This document shows positions 10,979-18,997 of a stretch of DNA of 50,098 nt, piece by piece (the first letter of the stretch is position 1; the number at the start of each line of letters is the position of its first letter). The notes beneath the pieces were generated by a model that saw nothing but the letters and a program-made list of their open reading frames with translations, had not been told where the DNA came from and made no database searches. The stretch is from Lentisphaerota bacterium (GTDB lineage Bacteria; Verrucomicrobiota; Lentisphaeria; Victivallales; Victivallaceae). Both the position numbers and the translations under genes were made by a program. The stretch lies in the NCBI GenBank assembly GCA_015061615.1, contig SUWE01000017.1, positions 1 through 50,098 of the forward strand, read 5' to 3'.

Positions 10979-11560
10979 TTAAACTGCCGCTTCGACCTGC
11001 CAAAACTCCAATTCAGCCGGAGTGGTTCTGCCAAAGAGCAAGATTTCCACGGTCAGACGGCCGCGGGTCTCGTCGATTGCCATAACCTTGCCTTCGCAAC
11101 CCAGAAATACGCCATCCTTGATACGGACCATATCGCCGACCTTGACACCGATAATAAGCATCGGGGCGGGGGCATCTTCGCCCATGGCGGGATTCATATC
11201 GAGGAACTCTGCTTCAGAGAGCGGCATCGGGCGGGTTGCATCACCGAGAAAACCGAGAACTCCCTGAACACTGCGCACGAAATACCATGCTTTTTCATCA
11301 ACTGCACCGTTCTCATCGTAAAGATCCATGCGGACCAGAACGTAACCGGGGAACAGTTTTTTCGTTACCGTAACCGCTTTGCCGTTACGGATCTCTTTGA
11401 CTTTGTTTTCGGGGATCAATGCTTCGTAAACGGGAACCTGATCGCCCATACGCAACTGCCGGTTGATGGTGTCGCGTACTTTATTTTCGTGTCCGGACAA
11501 GGTCTGAATAACAAACCACTGCCCGCGGACATCCTGCTGCATATCTACTGATTCGTCCAT
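10979..11560 (-). CDS. nusG: Transcription termination/antitermination factor NusG
   Basis: Elongation factor that binds RNA polymerase and links it to ribosomes or Rho, 193 residues from the ATG at 11558-11560. A GTG three codons upstream (11567-11569) is possible, but a GGTGA ribosome binding site is better placed for the ATG. The N-terminal NGN domain has WFVIQTLSGHENKV and FPGYVLVRM; the C-terminal KOW domain has VGDMVRIKDGVFLGCEGKV. It sits between secE and rplK, the standard order. Confidence 0.96.
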   Translation of the reverse strand: MDESVDMQQDVRGQWFVIQTLSGHENKVRDTINRQLRMGDQVPVYEALIPENKVKEIRNGKAVTVTKKLFPGYVLVRMDLYDENGAVDEKAWYFVRSVQGVLGFLGDATRPMPLSEAEFLDMNPAMGEDAPAPMLIIGVKVGDMVRIKDGVFLGCEGKVMAIDETRGRLTVEILLFGRTTPAELEFWQVEAAV

Positions 11561-11593
11561 TGTTTTCACCGAAAGCTATCTGTCCGTAAAATA

Positions 11594-11827
11594 TCAACCG
11601 CGGGTCGTGACCAGATCGATCACCAAACGCGCAATCTCATCAACACCGGCAACAAAACAGGCAAGGATAACCATTGCCACAACCACCAGCACCGTAGATT
11701 CAAGCAACTGCTGACGCGAGGGCCAGGAGCAACGGCCGAGTTCGGCAACGGTATCAGCGCAAAAGCCGCGGATACGGGACATTACTGAATCAAATCCGGA
11801 CATCGCTGTTTTTTTGCTCTTTTCCAT
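11594..11827 (-). CDS. secE: Preprotein translocase subunit SecE
   Basis: Small subunit of the SecYEG protein-export channel, 77 residues. It has the conserved amphipathic segment ELGRCSWPSRQQLLEST followed by one C-terminal transmembrane helix (VLVVVAMVILACFVAGV), the single-helix form of SecE. It lies between tRNA-Trp and nusG as in many bacteria. Confidence 0.94.
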   Translation of the reverse strand: MEKSKKTAMSGFDSVMSRIRGFCADTVAELGRCSWPSRQQLLESTVLVVVAMVILACFVAGVDEIARLVIDLVTTRG

Positions 11828-11863
11828 CTGTTAACCTTGTCTGTTAAAACTTTTTAGAAAAAC

Positions 11864-11940
11864 TGGCAGGAAAGGTGGGGCTCGAACTCACGACCTGCGG
11901 TTTTGGAGACCGCTGCTCTAGCCAACTGAGCTACTTTCCT
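11864..11940 (-). tRNA. tRNA-Trp (CCA anticodon)
   Basis: Full cloverleaf on the minus strand: acceptor stem AGGAAAG/CTTTCCT, D arm GCTC..GAGC, anticodon loop with CCA, T arm with GTTCGAGC, discriminator G and an encoded 3' CCA (11864-11866). It lies between rpmG and secE. Confidence 0.97.
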
Positions 11941-11959
11941 GCGCGATAAATGCTAAATA

Positions 11960-12112
11960 TTACTTTGTTTCTTTGTGCAAAGTGTGTTTGCGTTCAAAGG
12001 GGCAATATTTTTTCTTTTCCAAACGTTCAGGAGTGTTGCGCTTTTCTTTTGTAGTCGTATAGTTACGACGTTTGCACTCTGTGCACTCCATAATAACCAG
12101 TTCACGAGCCAT
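11960..12112 (-). CDS. rpmG: 50S ribosomal protein L33
   Basis: Small large-subunit protein of 50 residues, [20 protein letters not shown]..., ending [11 protein letters not shown], a clear L33. It lies between tuf and tRNA-Trp, its usual place. The zinc-ribbon form of L33 has two Cys pairs; here Cys10, Cys13 and Cys37 are kept but the fourth position is Glu40, so the metal site may be altered or lost. No strong ribosome binding site is visible upstream of the ATG at 12110-12112. Confidence 0.93.
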   Translation of the reverse strand: MARELVIMECTECKRRNYTTTKEKRNTPERLEKKKYCPFERKHTLHKETK

Positions 12113-12151
12113 AACAAGCACTCAACTTCTTTTATTCGTTATTATGATATT

Positions 12152-12181
12152 ATCCCTGACCGTCTGACGGCGGCCAGGGAT
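12152..12181 (-). terminator. Strong hairpin between tuf and rpmG
   Basis: The minus-strand RNA after tuf can form ATCCCTG..CAGGGAT with an inner CCGTC/GACGG stem around a single-base turn. The following sequence is A/T-rich but has no T run, so it may be a partial terminator or an RNA-processing and stability element between the abundant tuf message and rpmG. Confidence 0.45.
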
Positions 12182-12218
12182 CAATCCTCAATCCAAGGGA
12201 TAAATCCCCGGATTCTGA

Positions 12219-13418
12219 TTACTCGATAACTTCGGAAACACGACCGGAAGCAACGGTACGACCGCCTTCACGGATAGCGAAACGAAGACCTTTTTCCATA
12301 GCGATCGGAGCGATCAGCTCGACGGTGATGGAAGTGTTATCGCCGGGCATCACCATTTCGGTACCCTCAGCAAGGGTAATGGAACCGGTGACGTCAGTGG
12401 TACGGAAGTAGAACTGAGGACGATAGTTGTTGAAGAACGGGGTGTGACGTCCACCTTCTTCTTTGCTCAGCACGTAGATCTCACCTTTGAATTTGGTGTG
12501 AGGAGTGATTGAACCGGGTTTGGCAAGAACCTGACCGCGGACAACGTCTTCCTTCTTGGTACCGCGGAGCAGGCAACCGACGTTATCGCCAGCCTGACCC
12601 TGGTCAAGAATCTTACGGAACATTTCAACACCGGTAACGGTGGTTTTGCTGGTCTCGCGGATACCGACGATTTCAACGTCTTCACCGACTTTGATAACAC
12701 CGCTCTCGATACGTCCGGTAACAACAGTACCGCGACCTTCGATTGAGAACACGTCTTCGATCGGCATGATGAAGGGTTTATCAATGTCGCGCTGCGGCTC
12801 CGGAACAAAGCTGTCAACAGCTTCCATCAGTTCGTAGATCGGGGCGCAAGCCGGATCGTCAGCAGCACCTTCAGCCTCGACAGCTTTCAGAGCGGAACCT
12901 CTGATGATCGGGGTATCGTCGCCGGGGAAGTCGTACTTGCTCAGCAGTTCGCGGATTTCCATCTCAACGAGTTCGAGCAGTTCGGGGTCATCCAGCATAT
13001 CGCATTTGTTCATGAAGACAACGATAGCGGGCACACCGACCTGACGGGCGAGCAGAACGTGCTCATAGGTCTGAGCCATCGGACCGTCGGTAGCGGCGAT
13101 AACGAGGATCGCACCGTCCATCTGAGCAGCACCGGTGATCATGTTCTTCACATAGTCAGCGTGGCCCGGGCAGTCAACGTGCGCATAGTGACGGTTGGCG
13201 CTTTCGTATTCAACGTGGGAGGTATTGATTGTGATTCCACGAGCCTTTTCCTCCGGGGCGTTGTCGATTTCATCATACTTACGAATTTCGCCACCGCCGA
13301 ATTTGCTGTGCATACACATGGTAATAGCAGCAGTCAGAGTGGTCTTACCATGGTCAACGTGGCCGATAGTACCGACGTTAACGTGCGGCTTTGTTCTCAC
13401 AAAATTTTCTTTAGCCAT
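12219..13418 (-). CDS. tuf: Elongation factor Tu
   Basis: GTPase that delivers aminoacyl-tRNA to the ribosome, 399 residues. The start is the ATG at 13416-13418 ([16 protein letters not shown]), preceded by a strong AGGAGG; the open frame extends 16 codons further without family similarity. G motifs: GHVDHGKT (19-26), DCPGHADY, and NKCDM. Domains 2 and 3 are intact, ending [14 protein letters not shown]. It lies downstream of tRNA-Thr and upstream of rpmG. Confidence 0.98.
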   Translation of the reverse strand: MAKENFVRTKPHVNVGTIGHVDHGKTTLTAAITMCMHSKFGGGEIRKYDEIDNAPEEKARGITINTSHVEYESANRHYAHVDCPGHADYVKNMITGAAQMDGAILVIAATDGPMAQTYEHVLLARQVGVPAIVVFMNKCDMLDDPELLELVEMEIRELLSKYDFPGDDTPIIRGSALKAVEAEGAADDPACAPIYELMEAVDSFVPEPQRDIDKPFIMPIEDVFSIEGRGTVVTGRIESGVIKVGEDVEIVGIRETSKTTVTGVEMFRKILDQGQAGDNVGCLLRGTKKEDVVRGQVLAKPGSITPHTKFKGEIYVLSKEEGGRHTPFFNNYRPQFYFRTTDVTGSITLAEGTEMVMPGDNTSITVELIAPIAMEKGLRFAIREGGRTVASGRVSEVIE

Positions 13419-13470
13419 TTTTTCCTCCTGACAGGGTTTTTTGGTTCCTTGCAAGACACTTAACAAAAAC

Positions 13471-13546
13471 TGGAGCCTACATCCGGACTTGAACCGGAGA
13501 CCTCATCCTTACCAAGGATGTGCTCTACCGACTGAGCTATGTAGGC
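13471..13546 (-). tRNA. tRNA-Thr (GGT anticodon)
   Basis: Cloverleaf on the minus strand with acceptor GCCTACA/TGTAGGC, anticodon stem CATCC/GGATG around TTGGTAA (anticodon GGT), T arm with GGTTCAAGTCC, discriminator T and encoded CCA at 13471-13473. It is directly upstream of tuf. Confidence 0.97.
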
Positions 13547-13565
13547 CCGTACATCATCAAAAGAA

Positions 13566-13650
13566 TGGTACTCGAGGGGGGACTCGAACCCCCAAGGATC
13601 GCTCCATATGGACCTCAACCATACGCGTCTGCCAGTTCCGCCACCCGAGC
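13566..13650 (-). tRNA. tRNA-Leu (GAG anticodon)
   Basis: An 85-nt tRNA with a long variable arm (type II). Acceptor GCTCGGG pairs with CTCGAGT with two G-T pairs; the anticodon stem TATGG/CCATA closes the loop TTGAGGT, giving anticodon GAG. Discriminator A and encoded CCA (13566-13568). It is the first transcribed gene of the tRNA-tuf-ribosomal cluster. Confidence 0.94.
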
Positions 13651-13695
13651 ACATTGCACTCACCGTTTTCCGGTGTGATATGCGAACATGTGTAT

Positions 13696-13724
13696 AATAT
13701 AGTCTGCGTCTTTTGTTTTTTCAA
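13696..13724 (-). promoter_or_regulatory. Promoter for tRNA-Leu/tRNA-Thr/tuf cluster
   Basis: Minus strand: -35 TTGAAA (13719-13724), 17-bp spacer, -10 TATATT (13696-13701). The start would be near 13689, about 40 nt before tRNA-Leu. A small hairpin CACCG/CGGTG with an AAAA-type loop (13659-13673) lies between promoter and tRNA and may guide 5' processing. The promoter could serve everything down to rpoC. Confidence 0.7.
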
Positions 13725-13846
13725 ATCGTTTTCACGACTTTTTTTCATTTTTTTTGGCACTTTTACCGATTTTCCGCTTTTTCAGGGTAAAATCCATTTA
13801 CCAAGCACCGTTTCAACCCCTGTCCGGAGTGCAAGCCGGAAATGAT

Positions 13847-14686
13847 TCAGCTTTCAAATCCCAGCATTCCGGCGACAAACTGCGGTTTTGCAAACGCCGC
13901 TTCGTGTACGCGCCGGTTATAATAACGCAGTTTGCGCGCGATATCATCATCAGGTTCCGCCGCCGGAACCGCGACATTTTTCGTATCCGATGCCGTACAG
14001 CAGCCGATCATACCGGTCGGATAGGTCGGCACCGATATCGCCGCATAATCCACATAACGGAAATTGCTTCTTGCCGCATCTATCAGATTTTTCACCACCT
14101 CAGGCAGCAGCCACGGTGACTCCGCCTGAGTTCCGACCACACCGCCGGGGCGCAGCGCCTTTTTCAGACTTGCATAGAACTCCGCCCCGAAAAGCGGCGC
14201 TCCGGGACCGCCCGGATCGGTGGAATCCACGATCACCAGATCGTAATAACCCTCTTTTTCCTTTATAAAAGCACTGCCGTCGGCAATATGTATATTCACA
14301 CGCGGATCGTCAAAACCGCACGCCATTTCCGGCAGATACGTTTTTGCCGCTTTTATCACTTCTTCATCTATATCGCACAAATCCAGCACCTGCGGCTCCG
14401 GATGCTTCGCCAATTCGCGCAGAACTCCGCCGTCTCCGCCGCCGATGACCAGGATCCTTTCCGGATTGCCGTGTGCATAATACGGCAGATGTGCCATCAT
14501 TTCCTGATACGCGAACTCATCGCTGTCAGTGAACTGGATTATACCGTCAAGCATGAGCATCCTGCCCAGTTTCACGGTATCAAATATCTCTATTTTCTGA
14601 TATTTGCTCTGCTTTTCATAGATTTTACGGGTGATTTCGATCGTCTGCCCGTAACCGTTTGCCGCTTCTGTAACCCATTCACTCAT
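13847..14686 (-). CDS. speE: Spermidine synthase (polyamine aminopropyltransferase)
   Basis: Transfers the aminopropyl group of decarboxylated S-adenosylmethionine to putrescine. The protein is 279 residues from the ATG at 14684-14686; a GTG three codons upstream is the alternative. The S-adenosyl-binding motif GGGDGG is at 82-87, the acidic catalytic motif DSTDP at 154-158, and the C-terminal YYNRRVHEAAFAKPQF matches SpeE. It begins just after the stop of the purF-like gene, so the two are probably coupled. The enzyme needs SpeD and a putrescine source, which are not in this window. Confidence 0.95.
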   Translation of the reverse strand: MSEWVTEAANGYGQTIEITRKIYEKQSKYQKIEIFDTVKLGRMLMLDGIIQFTDSDEFAYQEMMAHLPYYAHGNPERILVIGGGDGGVLRELAKHPEPQVLDLCDIDEEVIKAAKTYLPEMACGFDDPRVNIHIADGSAFIKEKEGYYDLVIVDSTDPGGPGAPLFGAEFYASLKKALRPGGVVGTQAESPWLLPEVVKNLIDAARSNFRYVDYAAISVPTYPTGMIGCCTASDTKNVAVPAAEPDDDIARKLRYYNRRVHEAAFAKPQFVAGMLGFES

Positions 14687-14691
14687 AGCGG

Positions 14692-16137
14692 TCACTCAAA
14701 TTCAGGAGCTTCGTTTTCAACGTCTCTGCCGTTCCAGCAATAGGTACAGACCCGCTCCTGCGGCAAGCCGATAGCTTTTATAAGATCTTCAAGTTTCTGG
14801 AACTTGAGCGAAGTCAGATTGAGATCTCTGCGTATCTCCTCAACCATCTGCAAATATTTCGGTGACCCGTAAGTAAGATACTCTTTCAGCACTTCGCAGG
14901 TGACTTTGCCGCCTTCCAGACGGCTGATCGCCCTTCTCGCCGCCAGATCAAGTTCGCTTCTGGAACGGGAGAAGTTCAGAAATTTGCATCCGAAAATAAG
15001 CGGCGGACATGCTGAACGCATGTGAACCTCTTTCGCTCCCCGCCGGTAAAGTCTGCCGACGGTATCGCGCAGCTGAGTTCCGCGGACAATGGAGTCATCG
15101 CAGAAAAGCAGTTTTTTGTTGCGTATCTGTTCTTCGACCGGGATCAGTTTCATCCGGGCGATCTTCTCTCTGATCTTCTGATCCTGCGGAGTGAAACTGC
15201 GCGGCCAGGTCGGAGTATATTTGACAAACGCCCGCTGGTACGGTTTATGCGCCGCATTGGAGTAACCGACCGCATGGGGAACTCCGGAGTCGGGAATACC
15301 GCAGATAGAATCTATTTCAGGCAGGATATCTTTATCTTTTTCCGCCATATTCGCACCGTTGCGGTAGCGGGCGCTTTCAGTGTTCACACCTTCGTAACAG
15401 CTTGAAGGATATCCGTAATAAACCCAGTAAAAACTGCATATTTTGCACGTTCTGCCCGGGGGTGTCAGCTGTTTCACACCGTCAGCGGTTATTTCCACCA
15501 CCTCCCCGGGGCCGAGTTCGCGCAGAAGTTCAAAATCAAGATTCGGGAATGCGGTCGTTTCCATCGTCACCGCAAACGCTCCGGGCTTTCTGCCGATGAT
15601 GACCGGGGTTCTGCCGTAGCGGTCGCGCGCGGCATAAATGCGGTCTTTTTTCAATATCAGCATCGAACAGGAGCCGTCAATGACTCTCTGGGCGTACTCG
15701 ATGCCGCCGGAAATCGTATTGCTCCGGCTGATGAGCATCGCCACCACTTCTGTCGGATTCGGTTCACCGTCACCGGATTCGGAAAGATGGGAGCATCCGC
15801 TTGAAAATCCCTGTTCGATGATCTCGTCGATATTATTGATTTTTGCGACCGTGGTAAGGGCAAACGTTCCAAGCTGGCTGGTAATGATAAGCGGCTGATC
15901 TTCGGTATCGCTGATGACACCGATCCCGCAGCTGCCCTTGAATGAGCCGATCTCATCGTCAAATTTGGAACGGAACTGCGAATTGCTTATATCATGGATG
16001 CGGCGGTCGATACCGCCGTCAGGACGGGCAACGGCAATACCTCCGCGCCGTGTTCCGAGATGTGAATGATAGTCTATTCCGAAATAGAGATCACTGACAC
16101 AATCTCCGCTTGAAACCACTCCGAAAAAACCGCCCAT
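14692..16137 (-). CDS. PurF-like amidophosphoribosyltransferase lacking the catalytic Cys
   Basis: Class II glutamine amidotransferase plus phosphoribosyltransferase architecture, 481 residues, as in PurF of purine biosynthesis. The PRPP-binding loop LFCDDSIVRGTQL (344-356) is intact, and cysteines matching the iron-sulfur ligands of Bacillus-type PurF are kept (C231 or C234, C384, C464 and C467). However the N-terminus is MGGFFGVV: the nucleophilic Cys that must follow the initiator Met is Gly2, so glutamine hydrolysis by the normal route is not expected. The start is fixed by the conserved fold and a GGAG site upstream. It is first in a two-gene unit with speE. I leave the symbol empty because the reaction may differ. 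Confidence 0.8.
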   Translation of the reverse strand: MGGFFGVVSSGDCVSDLYFGIDYHSHLGTRRGGIAVARPDGGIDRRIHDISNSQFRSKFDDEIGSFKGSCGIGVISDTEDQPLIITSQLGTFALTTVAKINNIDEIIEQGFSSGCSHLSESGDGEPNPTEVVAMLISRSNTISGGIEYAQRVIDGSCSMLILKKDRIYAARDRYGRTPVIIGRKPGAFAVTMETTAFPNLDFELLRELGPGEVVEITADGVKQLTPPGRTCKICSFYWVYYGYPSSCYEGVNTESARYRNGANMAEKDKDILPEIDSICGIPDSGVPHAVGYSNAAHKPYQRAFVKYTPTWPRSFTPQDQKIREKIARMKLIPVEEQIRNKKLLFCDDSIVRGTQLRDTVGRLYRRGAKEVHMRSACPPLIFGCKFLNFSRSRSELDLAARRAISRLEGGKVTCEVLKEYLTYGSPKYLQMVEEIRRDLNLTSLKFQKLEDLIKAIGLPQERVCTYCWNGRDVENEAPEFE

Positions 16138-16186
16138 TGCAAAAACTCCAGGTTCTTTTTATATAAACACTACTATGCTGCTGCTT

Positions 16187-16215
16187 AAAATAACCGTATT
16201 CTGCACATTTTTCAA
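16187..16215 (-). promoter_or_regulatory. Promoter for purF-like/speE
   Basis: Minus strand: -35 TTGAAA (16210-16215), 17-bp spacer, -10 TATTTT (16187-16192), in the 86-bp gap after murD. Predicted leader about 40 nt. Confidence 0.65.
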
Positions 16216-16223
16216 GCACGTGA

Positions 16224-17435
16224 TTACGGGTTTTTTGTTATTTCCATTGCCAAACGGGCAAAAACGTCGCCCCGTTCCGCGTAATTTTTGAACATATCCA
16301 TACTGGCGCACGCGGGCGACAGCAGTACCGTATCCCCCGGTTCCGCCGCATTCACCGCGCATTGCATCACCTCTTTGAAATCACTGCCGCACTCGATGCA
16401 CACACAATGTTTTTTGAGGATCCGGGCAATATCTGCGCCGTCAGCACCGTAAACCACCGCCGCGCGGAAGCGTTCCGCCCGCGATGCCAGCGGAGTAAAA
16501 TCCATTCCCTTGCCCAAACCGCCGAGAAGTATCACCAGTTTACCGGGCAGAGAATCTATTGCCGCCAGCACTGCCGCCGGATTTGTTCCTTTGGAGTCAT
16601 CGACAAACGTTATTCCGTTTACTGTTCCGACGACTTCAATGCGGTGTTTGCCTCTGCGGAACGAACCCAGCAAACCTGAAAATTCGCGGCTTTTCACTTT
16701 TTCAAGCGGCAGATACCGCAGACACAACTCCACTGCCGCGGCGGCATTTTCACCGTTATGGAATCCGGGAAGGTCGCTTTTATTCAAATCGAAAAACTTT
16801 TCCCCGTCAAGCAGAAGCACGCCGTTTTCATAAGATACCCGGCGGGATTTTTCTGCAAAACTCAAGCCCCATATCCGGTTTTCTTCCGGTATCCGGTCAA
16901 AAAGTTTCTTTTTTGTGGCACAATATTCAGCAAATCCGCCGGGGTAGCGGTCGATATGATCACTTTGAAAATTGAGGATAACTCCGGCAAGCGGAGCAAA
17001 TCCACAAATCTTTTCAAGCTGGAATGAGCTTACTTCGATGACCGCAACTTCACAATCATCACCGTCAGCTGCCAGATCGGAAAGCGGTCTGCCGATATTT
17101 CCGCACACTTCCGCCTTCACTCCGCAGCCGCGCAGCAAATGGCAGGTCAATTCTGTGGTGGTCGTTTTGCCGTTGGTTCCGGTTATCGCCAGAAGCGGTT
17201 TGTTCCAGAATCCGGAACCGAACTCCATTTCACTGACGATCTTTTTTCCGGAGGCAAGTGCCGCCTTGTAAAGTGCGGATTTTTCCGGATGCAATCCGGG
17301 GGAGACCACAATAAGTTCCCCGTCAGGCAGAGTAACCCCTTCCCCGTCACTGACCACAGTACAGGGAAGATTTTTTTTGGCACACAGCTTTGCCGCTGCC
17401 TGTCCGGATACTCCGCCGCCGAGAATTACGATCAT
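16224..17435 (-). CDS. murD: UDP-N-acetylmuramoylalanine-D-glutamate ligase
   Basis: Cytoplasmic peptidoglycan precursor enzyme that adds D-Glu to UDP-MurNAc-L-Ala, 403 residues. An N-terminal nucleotide-binding fold (ILGGGVSGQAAAKL), the ATP loop GTNGKTTT (86-93), and the C-terminal MurD signatures DDSKGTNPAA and LSPACASMDMFKNYAERGDVF. The length is slightly short of E. coli MurD (438) but all motifs are present. It starts 2 bp after the lysS stop, so the two share a transcript. Confidence 0.95.
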   Translation of the reverse strand: MIVILGGGVSGQAAAKLCAKKNLPCTVVSDGEGVTLPDGELIVVSPGLHPEKSALYKAALASGKKIVSEMEFGSGFWNKPLLAITGTNGKTTTTELTCHLLRGCGVKAEVCGNIGRPLSDLAADGDDCEVAVIEVSSFQLEKICGFAPLAGVILNFQSDHIDRYPGGFAEYCATKKKLFDRIPEENRIWGLSFAEKSRRVSYENGVLLLDGEKFFDLNKSDLPGFHNGENAAAAVELCLRYLPLEKVKSREFSGLLGSFRRGKHRIEVVGTVNGITFVDDSKGTNPAAVLAAIDSLPGKLVILLGGLGKGMDFTPLASRAERFRAAVVYGADGADIARILKKHCVCIECGSDFKEVMQCAVNAAEPGDTVLLSPACASMDMFKNYAERGDVFARLAMEITKNP

Positions 17436-17437
17436 AA

Positions 17438-18940
17438 TTACTTGAGGCGTTTCATCTGGGGAAAGAGGATGACGTCGCGGATGGATTCCGCACCGGTGAG
17501 CGCCATCACCAGACGGTCGATACCGACACCCATACCGCCGGCGGGGGGCATTCCGTACTCAAGCGCGGTGAGGAAGTCTTCATCGACCTTATTTTCCAGC
17601 TCGTCGCCCTCCTCCTTCGTCGCTTCAAACTGATCCATGAAACGCTGACGCTGGATGATCGGATTGTTCAGCTCGCTGTACGCCGGAGCAAGTTCCATGC
17701 CGTTGACGCCGAGTTCAAAAACATCGACCAGCGACGGATCATCGGCGCAGGGATTGGCAAGCGGCAGCAGTTCCGCCGGAAGACGGGTGACAAAGGTCGG
17801 CTGGATATTGTTCGGTTCGACCAGTTTTTCGTAAAGTTCGTTGGTAACTTCCAGATCACTCATGGAGGCGTTGACATCCAGACCAAGTTTCTTTCCGCGT
17901 TCAACGCGCTCTGCCGGAGTGATATCGAACCAGTCTTCGCCGCCTTTTTCTTTGCAGAGTTCATGATAGGTCGCGCGGCGGAACGGCGGAGTGAAGTCGA
18001 TGATCTTGCCGTCGCCGTGGTCGATCTTCAGCGTTCCGCAAACCTTCATCGCCACAGTGGAGATCATGCTTTCAATAAGTTCCATCATGCCTTTGCAATC
18101 GCTGTACGCCTGATAGATCTCAAGCATGGTGAACTCCGGATTGTGACGGCGGTCAAGTCCCTCGTTACGGAAGGAGCGGTTGAGTTCAAACACCTTTTCA
18201 AATCCGCCGACCAGAAGACGTTTCAAATAAAGTTCCGGCGCAATACGCATGTAAACGGTGCTGTTCAACGCGCCGTAAAAGGTTTCAAAGGGGGTGGCGG
18301 ATGCACCGCCGGCAAGCGGCTGGAGCATCGGAGTTTCAACTTCCATAAATCCACGGTCGGCAAGGAAGTTGCGGACTTCGCGGATGATCGCGGAACGTTT
18401 GCGGAAAACATCTTTCACTTCCGGATTGGCGATCAGGTCAAGGTAGCGCTGACGGTAGCGCTGCTCAACATCGACCAGACCGTGGAATTTTTCCGGCAGG
18501 GGACGCATGGATTTGGAAAGCAGTGTCACCTCTTTGACACGCAGGGTCAATTCACCGGTCTTTGTGGTAAAAAGCGTACCTTTGACACCGATGATATCAC
18601 CGATATCAAGTTTGCGGCAAAGTGCGAACATCTCCTCCGGCATATCACTTTTACCGGCAAAAAGCTGGAGTCTGCCGGTGCTGTCACGCAGGTCGGCAAA
18701 GATGGATTTGCCCATTCCGCGTTTGGCGGTCATACGTCCGGCAACGACGGCGGAAGGCGCAGGCAGTTCACTGCCTTCAGGGGGGAGTTCTTTGGTACGG
18801 ACAGCTTCGATCATTTCCACATCGGGAAATGCTCCGCCGAAAGGATTGACTCCGGCTTCCTGATATTCACGGATCTTTGCGGCACGCTGTTCAAACATAT
18901 CCATGTTCTGAACGGCACTGTTTTCAACGTTTTCAGCCAT
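17438..18940 (-). CDS. lysS: Lysyl-tRNA synthetase, class II
   Basis: Charges tRNA-Lys, 500 residues. The N-terminal OB-fold anticodon domain (RMTAKRGMGKSIFADLRDSTGRLQ is the usual context) is followed by the class II core with motif 2 FRNEGLDRRHNPEFTMLE near residue 258 and motif 3 GVGIDRLVMALTG near the C-terminus. An AGGTG site precedes the ATG at 18938-18940. murD follows directly. Confidence 0.97.
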   Translation of the reverse strand: MAENVENSAVQNMDMFEQRAAKIREYQEAGVNPFGGAFPDVEMIEAVRTKELPPEGSELPAPSAVVAGRMTAKRGMGKSIFADLRDSTGRLQLFAGKSDMPEEMFALCRKLDIGDIIGVKGTLFTTKTGELTLRVKEVTLLSKSMRPLPEKFHGLVDVEQRYRQRYLDLIANPEVKDVFRKRSAIIREVRNFLADRGFMEVETPMLQPLAGGASATPFETFYGALNSTVYMRIAPELYLKRLLVGGFEKVFELNRSFRNEGLDRRHNPEFTMLEIYQAYSDCKGMMELIESMISTVAMKVCGTLKIDHGDGKIIDFTPPFRRATYHELCKEKGGEDWFDITPAERVERGKKLGLDVNASMSDLEVTNELYEKLVEPNNIQPTFVTRLPAELLPLANPCADDPSLVDVFELGVNGMELAPAYSELNNPIIQRQRFMDQFEATKEEGDELENKVDEDFLTALEYGMPPAGGMGVGIDRLVMALTGAESIRDVILFPQMKRLK

Positions 18941-18984
18941 AATAACACCTTTATGTAAACTTTATTAATGTTTTTATTTAATAT

Positions 18985-18993
18985 AATATAGCA
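18985..18993 (-). promoter_or_regulatory. Extended -10 promoter candidate for lysS-murD
   Basis: Minus strand TGCTATATT (18985-18993) in the 57-bp gap between rsmB and lysS has the same TGn-TATATT form as other promoters here, but the -35 region (TGGCAT at 17 bp) is poor. It would give a leader of about 40 nt. Confidence 0.4.
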
Positions 18994-18997
18994 CACT

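Noticed and set aside
13754-14743. Plus-strand frames opposite speE as genes
   Set aside because: Antisense to a certain speE, without ribosome sites or domains.
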